Assembly (NCBI GenBank): GCA_937892225.1
Contig: CALAUH010000032.1
Span: 1 to 18,058 of the forward strand
DNA: 18,058 bases
Reading direction: 5' to 3'
Source: an uncultured Treponema sp.
Lineage (GTDB): Bacteria; Spirochaetota; Spirochaetia; Treponematales; Treponemataceae
Part shown: one piece after another, positions 14,655-18,058 of the stretch
Layout: every line of letters begins with the position of its first letter
Position numbering within the stretch: position 1 is the first letter of the stretch
Program-made: the position numbers and the translations under genes
Notes under the pieces: model-generated
Seen by the model: only the letters and a program-made list of their open reading frames with translations
What the model was told of the DNA's origin: nothing
Database searches by the model: none

Positions 14655-14693
14655 GGTGATTTGGCAATATTTCGTTTGGCGATTTGGCAATAT
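14655..14693. repeat. Two tandem 16-bp direct repeats upstream of the AAA-DUF4143 gene
   Basis: GGTGATTTGGCAATAT (14655-14670) and GGCGATTTGGCAATAT (14678-14693) differ at one base and are 23 bp apart, about two helical turns. They cover roughly -18 to -57 of the predicted start, where an activator or autorepressor would bind. Confidence 0.65.
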
Positions 14694-14754
14694 AATATAT
14701 GCCATCTTGGTAACATCTATTTCAATATTTCAAAACACTTTTTTCTTATACGCG

Positions 14755-15177
14755 CTATTTCTTTATTCGAGTCAAATGATTTTTATTACTATCATCAAGA
14801 AGCATTTTCTCATATTCTTTTGAACCTGAAGATTTACCATATGTAGGGATTCCTAAGAGTTCTAAAAAACAAATATCTTTTGCATTATCTTTAGTAAAAC
14901 CTATTGTGCTAAATTTTTCATGATATCTTTTACCAGCTCCTTTATATTTTTGCTTTAACATTGGAGTATGATAACCATGTGTTTGCCAATATTTAACACC
15001 ATCTTTTAAATATTCTTCAAATTCAGAAAACATTGAATGTGTTTCAATATTAATATCCCAATTCGCATCTCTTCCCAAAAAAATTATTTTTGCTTTTTCT
15101 GGTTCCTGAATTTGATATGGTTTTTCAATATATAATTTTTGTAATTTTTCCGAAGGATGAATTCCAAATTTATCCAT
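14755..15177 (-). CDS. Short protein resembling the uracil-DNA glycosylase superfamily, possibly truncated
   Basis: A 140-residue protein, no signal peptide. KAKIIFLGRDANWDINIE resembles motif 1 of the uracil-DNA glycosylase fold (a strand, then G-x-D). The stretch YWQTHGYHTPMLKQKYKGAGKRYHEKFSTIGF recalls a family of UDG-like proteins of unknown role that I know only from memory. The sequence stops soon after LLGIPTYGKSSGS, where I would expect another ~80 residues including the motif 2 histidine, so it may be truncated or a decayed copy. I prefer the ATG at 15177 over the GTG at 15186, because AAGGAG lies 8 bases before the ATG and abuts the GTG. It is divergent from the WYL gene. Confidence 0.5.
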   Translation of the reverse strand: MDKFGIHPSEKLQKLYIEKPYQIQEPEKAKIIFLGRDANWDINIETHSMFSEFEEYLKDGVKYWQTHGYHTPMLKQKYKGAGKRYHEKFSTIGFTKDNAKDICFLELLGIPTYGKSSGSKEYEKMLLDDSNKNHLTRIKK

Positions 15178-15204
15178 AAAATGCACTCCTTATTTATTAA
15201 TATA

Positions 15205-15232
15205 ATTCTACCACTTAATAGATTAAAATCAA
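15205..15232 (-). promoter_or_regulatory. Probable promoter of the UDG-like gene
   Basis: On the leftward strand TTGATT (15232-15227), a 16-bp spacer and TAGAAT (15210-15205). Transcription would start near 15198, with AAGGAG in the leader before the ATG at 15177. Confidence 0.5.
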
Positions 15233-15275
15233 TCAAATTTTTAACTTCTATATATTAATTATAAAACAAAATCAC

Positions 15276-15310
15276 ATTCCCAAGACAAGGGAATAAATGT
15301 GTGTTACACT
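15276..15310 (+). promoter_or_regulatory. Promoter with palindromic operator, WYL regulator gene
   Basis: ATTCCCAAGACAAGGGAAT (15276-15294) has the same arms as the two leftward sites but a different 7-base centre. AAGACA (15282-15287) is in the -35 position, the spacer is exactly 17 bp, and TACACT (15305-15310) is the -10. The start would be near 15317, with AAGGAG in the leader. The site suggests that the regulator controls its own gene. Confidence 0.7.
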
Positions 15311-15339
15311 TTAATTAACAAATTCTTAAGGAGTCAGTT

Positions 15340-16365
15340 ATGTCCATCGATTTTACAGAAAAATCAAAACGTTACCAGGCTATAGATGAAATTATCGCAT
15401 CTGGTCGTAAACTCAAATGGAATCAAATTATCAGTGAACTTAGTGAAAAATATGATCTTAAAACAAGCAAAACTTCTTTCTTCCGCGATATAGAAGATCT
15501 TAGCGAAAAATATGCTGCTCCGATTGATACTGATGTTGAAACCAACGGGTACTTTTATACTGATCCAAAATACAGACTTCCACGTTTTTATACTGATGAA
15601 AATGCAGCAAAAGCGGCAAAACTTATTAAAACCTTGATGGACTATGTTAAAGGAAATCCTCTTTATAAAGAAGCACAGGAAGTTTTCGAATCACTTTCAA
15701 TAGAAAATCATGATTTAGCACTGGAAAATATTAAAATCAACAAAAAACCAGAAAATGATAGAATCATATTTGTAGGAGCTCCAAATAAAGAAGTTCCTGC
15801 AGAAACATGGCGAATTATCGATAAGGCATTGCAGGAAAACAGAGTCATTACTTTTGATTATCAATCATTAACAGATTCGAAACCTTCAAACAGAAGAGTA
15901 CAACCCTGGCAGTTAATTTTTGATAACGGCAACTGGAATCTTCATGCTTTGGATATTGTAAAAAATGGTCGTCGACGTTATACATTAAGTGAAATCAAAA
16001 ATCTTAAAATTACAAACGAAGTTTTTATTCTACCAAAAGATTATGATTTTAGAAAAATGACCCTTGGGTCTTTCGGATGTATGTGTCATGACTTTTATCT
16101 GGATTTTAAAATTCATCTTCACGGATATGCTGTTCGTTCTTCCAAAAATCGTATCTGGGGTGAAAATCAGAAAATCACACCCGATACAGAAAATCCAGGT
16201 CCAGACGGAGACGGAATCATCTTAAGTTTTAGAAGCAATCAGCTTTTTGCAATAGAAAGCTGGGTATGGCAATGGGCAGATCTAGCCTACCCAATTGAAC
16301 CAGAAGAACTGGTAAAAGATTGGAAAGATAGATTGGATAGGGTAAATAAAATTTGTAAAAAATAA
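15340..16365 (+). CDS. WYL-domain transcriptional regulator
   Basis: A 341-residue cytosolic regulator. Residues 8-80 form a winged helix-turn-helix (RYQAIDEIIASGRKLKWNQI, then KTSKTSFFRDIEDLSEKY as the likely recognition region). Residues ~155-228 are the WYL domain: ITFDYQSLTDSKPSNRRVQPWQLIFDNGNW, then NLHALDI and RRRYTLSEIKNLKI. The name-giving triad reads W199-N200-L201, with Asn in place of Tyr. Residues ~253-335 form the WCX C-terminal extension, used in the family for dimer contacts. Related WYL repressors such as BrxR and CapW bind inverted repeats in the promoters of phage-defence operons. AAGGAG six bases before the ATG sets the start. Its promoter carries the same palindrome as the two leftward operons, which makes it the best candidate for their regulator. 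Confidence 0.88.
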   Translation: MSIDFTEKSKRYQAIDEIIASGRKLKWNQIISELSEKYDLKTSKTSFFRDIEDLSEKYAAPIDTDVETNGYFYTDPKYRLPRFYTDENAAKAAKLIKTLMDYVKGNPLYKEAQEVFESLSIENHDLALENIKINKKPENDRIIFVGAPNKEVPAETWRIIDKALQENRVITFDYQSLTDSKPSNRRVQPWQLIFDNGNWNLHALDIVKNGRRRYTLSEIKNLKITNEVFILPKDYDFRKMTLGSFGCMCHDFYLDFKIHLHGYAVRSSKNRIWGENQKITPDTENPGPDGDGIILSFRSNQLFAIESWVWQWADLAYPIEPEELVKDWKDRLDRVNKICKK

Positions 16366-16395
16366 CCCGTCTCCAATAAGAAATCTTAAATAAAA

Positions 16396-17025
16396 TTACA
16401 GACTATTAAAATTAATACAATAGTAAGTAACTTCATCTAAAATGATTGTTCCAAAATAATTAACTTCTTCAAAAGATTCAGTAGAAGAATTATAATTATA
16501 AATAATACCAGATTCTTTTGTAAAATTAACATCTTTTTCCACACAAGCATAAGGCATACCAGATTCTTGACCAGGGAAAAAAATCAATTTATCGTTTTGA
16601 ACTTTGACAATATAATAGTAAATAGAATCTTCATACTTAAATAAAGAACAACTTTTATCTGACAAAGTAAAATCTTCTTTTGGAGTTACTGAGTAATATT
16701 CATGATCTTCATTAATATTTTCATAAATTGGAGAATAATTTTCTTGAATATCTAGTTTTTGATCATTGAAAACTTGTAAAACTCCAACTTTATTTTCTTG
16801 ATTAGACTGAGTTTTATAAAAATCCGCATTTTCTTTTAGAAAATAGCCAAATAAATAATAATCATTTTCTTTATATAAGAACATCTTATCTTCATAACCT
16901 GTAATATAATAACCAGATAATTCTTTTGTAGTTTCAAATTGTCCATTATCTTTATTCTGATTCTGACATCCAGTTATAAAAAATAAAGAAACAAAAAATG
17001 TTGTAAATAAAATCAATTTTTTCAT
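16396..17025 (-). CDS. Small hypothetical lipoprotein
   Basis: A 209-residue putative lipoprotein of no family I recognise. The signal peptide MKKLILFTTFFVSLFFITGC carries a good lipobox (ITGC, Cys20). The mature part is acidic and rich in Tyr, Phe and Asn, with repeated short strands (SGYYITGYEDKMFLYKENDYYLFGYF, SIYYYIVKVQNDKLIFFPG), suggesting an all-beta fold. An upstream ATG at 17070 is rejected because it falls in the -35 element. The chosen ATG has AAGGAAGG nearby and begins a normal signal peptide. It converges on the WYL gene with 30 bases between stop codons and no visible terminator. Confidence 0.75.
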   Translation of the reverse strand: MKKLILFTTFFVSLFFITGCQNQNKDNGQFETTKELSGYYITGYEDKMFLYKENDYYLFGYFLKENADFYKTQSNQENKVGVLQVFNDQKLDIQENYSPIYENINEDHEYYSVTPKEDFTLSDKSCSLFKYEDSIYYYIVKVQNDKLIFFPGQESGMPYACVEKDVNFTKESGIIYNYNSSTESFEEVNYFGTIILDEVTYYCINFNSL

Positions 17026-17047
17026 ATAATACCTTCCTTTTAAAAAT

Positions 17048-17076
17048 AGAATATTAGATAATAAAAACAATGTAAA
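17048..17076 (-). promoter_or_regulatory. Promoter of the small lipoprotein gene
   Basis: On the leftward strand TTTACA (17076-17071), a 17-bp spacer and TATTCT (17053-17048). Transcription would start near 17041, giving a leader of about 16 bases with the ribosome site. Confidence 0.55.
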
Positions 17077-17119
17077 GAAAAAAAATCTGGAAACACACGT
17101 TTTATATCAGGATTATTTT

Positions 17120-17692
17120 TTAATATTTATACAACTTCCCTACAACCTCTTTAAGTTCTTCGTACATTTTCATACCACAAAGAGGTTTTAAAGCTTCTAC
17201 AATACCCTTATAATACCAAGCCTGGTCTTCTGGTTTTGACTCTTTATTAAAACGATTAAAAAGTTTATCACCAATCTGATTATAATCATATAATTGAGCG
17301 CGACAGTTTGAAAGTTTATCGGCACAGCAAACCATCATTGTTTCTTTTGAAGAAGAAGCCAGATGGTCAATTGTATGCTGCTTTCGTTCCTGCCATGATT
17401 TTGATTTGTCTTCTGTTTCAGTTTGTACTATTGCTAGAATATCTTTTCCAAATTCAGTTTCTATTTCTTCCGGAGTTACTTTTGTATCTTCAAGAGTATC
17501 ATGCAAAAGACCGGCAACCTGTACATTTACAGAACAGTCATTATTTCTTAAAATCTGCCATACTTCCATTGGATGAATGATGTAAGGAAATCCGGAACCT
17601 TTTCTAAGCTGACCTTCGTGATTCTTTGTTGCAAACTTAATTGCTTTTGTAATTAATACGTTATCAGCATTATATTGTTCAAATGATATCAT
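17120..17692 (-). CDS. HD-domain (p)ppGpp hydrolase-like protein (SpoT/MESH1 type)
   Basis: A 190-residue cytosolic metal-dependent hydrolase with the fold of the SpoT/RelA hydrolase domain and of stand-alone alarmone hydrolases. The metal and catalytic motifs are in order: H40 in PYIIHPMEV, H64-D65 and E68-D69 in GLLHDTLEDT, and D125/N129 in ADKLSNCRA. The preceding basic KNHEGQLRKGSGFPY loop is also typical of this group. No synthetase, TGS or ACT domain is present, so it would be a small alarmone hydrolase or act on a related nucleotide. GGAGG lies eight bases before the ATG. It has the same orientation as the lipoprotein gene but is separated from it by that gene's own promoter. It is the last intact Treponema-like gene before the right-hand junction. 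Confidence 0.85.
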   Translation of the reverse strand: MISFEQYNADNVLITKAIKFATKNHEGQLRKGSGFPYIIHPMEVWQILRNNDCSVNVQVAGLLHDTLEDTKVTPEEIETEFGKDILAIVQTETEDKSKSWQERKQHTIDHLASSSKETMMVCCADKLSNCRAQLYDYNQIGDKLFNRFNKESKPEDQAWYYKGIVEALKPLCGMKMYEELKEVVGKLYKY

Positions 17693-17733
17693 ATTTTACC
17701 TCCAGAATTTATTATATTTTACAATAACCTGTT

Positions 17734-17775
17734 TTAATCAAACGATAATAATTTACCGGCAAATCTGAATTCGCC
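17734..17775. other. Probable chimeric junction: Treponema-like to a higher-GC Firmicute-like sequence
   Basis: The alpha/beta-hydrolase reading loses family resemblance after GEFRF (about 17769) and hits a stop at 17734, where AT-rich sequence upstream of the HD-domain gene begins. The hydrolase is interrupted before its catalytic residues. Confidence 0.6.
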
Positions 17776-18057
17776 CTGACCGCAGCTTCTGTATCCGTGA
17801 GCGCAGATAATATATTTGTCTGACGGTTCATCTGTCGGCATATAGAATGCGTGCAGTGTCTGACCTCTGTCATTAACTCTTGTGAATTCTTCACGGGGAT
17901 TAGCGCGGAACCATTTTACTTTTTCGTCCATGGGATCATTCGGTGCGGCCTCGTCTTTAACACCGTGAGCCTTATTAAAACCGTTGATTACATATCTCGG
18001 AAGTTTAGCGTCTTTTGCGGTAAGTTCATAGCTTACAAACAGACCGATACCTGCATA
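17734..18057 (-). CDS. Alpha/beta-hydrolase fragment, 5' end outside window and 3' end cut at junction
   Basis: The frame is open from the right edge and has no supported start in the window. It begins with the end of a membrane helix (AGIGLFVSYEL), then RYVINGFNKAHGV, KVKWFRANPREEFTRVNDRGQTLHAFYMP, and the family strand YIICAHGYRSCGQGEFRF. That strand contains the oxyanion-hole HG motif of membrane-anchored alpha/beta hydrolases. The nucleophile elbow (GxSxG), acid and histidine should follow, but the frame runs into AT-rich sequence and stops after eight more residues. Codon use is C/G-richer than in the neighbouring Treponema genes and similar to the first 270 bases of the window. An internal ATG at 17931 is within the domain and not a start. 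Confidence 0.7.
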   Translation of the reverse strand, partial: YAGIGLFVSYELTAKDAKLPRYVINGFNKAHGVKDEAAPNDPMDEKVKWFRANPREEFTRVNDRGQTLHAFYMPTDEPSDKYIICAHGYRSCGQGEFRFAGKLLSFD

Positions 18058-18058
18058 A

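Noticed and set aside
14599..14846. Two small rightward frames around 14600-14846
   Set aside because: Phe/Ile-rich translations of AT-rich DNA across a promoter and the end of another gene, with no ribosome site.
15178..15186. GTG at 15186 as start of the UDG-like gene
   Set aside because: AAGGAG directly abuts the GTG; the ATG at 15177 has proper spacing.
17026..17070. A longer start for the small lipoprotein at 17070
   Set aside because: It would place the start codon in the -35 hexamer, has no ribosome site, and precedes a well-formed lipoprotein signal peptide with its own Shine-Dalgarno sequence.
7230..17700. Mobile element, CRISPR array or phage region in the Treponema-like part
   Set aside because: No transposase, integrase, spaced array or structural phage gene was recognised; the only repeats are the promoter palindromes and one tandem pair.

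Overview
The window looks like a composite of at least two, probably three, genomic sources joined end to end. Bases 1 to about 7,220 are Clostridia-like, most likely Lachnospiraceae: dnaE (3' part), pfkA, a DUF1934 gene, a small membrane protein, an FKBP/trigger-factor-like lipoprotein and guaA. They have strong Shine-Dalgarno sites, classical intrinsic terminators and an ordinary housekeeping layout. The first ~270 bases of dnaE have much more C/G at third codon positions than the rest, so even this part may be spliced inside a conserved gene. Bases ~7,225 to ~17,740 are very AT-rich and look like a gut or oral Treponema, judging by LPP20-type lipoproteins, a CsgG/LpoB-like protein with a C-terminal barrel, an InlB/BspA surface lipoprotein, an AAA-DUF4143 ATPase and loose spirochaetal lipoboxes. 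The last ~300 bases return to higher GC and encode an alpha/beta-hydrolase fragment. Genes are cut at both Treponema boundaries, which supports an assembly chimera rather than natural transfer.

The Treponema segment holds the interesting part. A WYL-domain transcription factor (15340-16365, +) faces two leftward gene sets. One is a two-gene unit: a small AAA+ ATPase (12446-13294) and a 443-residue protein (11093-12424). The latter reads as a complete soluble cytoplasmic domain of the flagellar/type III export gate FlhA, with no membrane part, fused to a sigma-70 region 4 helix-turn-helix. The other is a four-gene envelope operon (7152-10981): two LPP20-like proteins, a CsgG/LpoB-like protein with a probable barrel, and an InlB-repeat/BspA leucine-rich lipoprotein.

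The WYL gene, the AAA+/FlhA-sigma4 unit and the envelope operon each have the same 19-bp palindrome (ATTCCC-N7-GGGAAT) in their promoter. At all three sites the -35 hexamer fills the first six bases of the palindrome's centre and the -10 hexamer lies exactly 17 bp further on. I infer one regulon, with the WYL protein and/or the sigma4-bearing protein acting at these sites. The proposed system is a WYL regulator, an AAA+ remodeller, an FlhA-C/sigma4 DNA-binding adaptor and an envelope lipoprotein module. The domain reading and promoter geometry are visible in the sequence; the function is inference.

Other Treponema genes seem independent: an AAA-DUF4143 ATPase with tandem repeats over a probably near-leaderless promoter, a short UDG-like protein that may be truncated, a small lipoprotein, and an HD-domain alarmone-hydrolase-like enzyme. 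No rRNA, tRNA, CRISPR array or insertion sequence was recognised.
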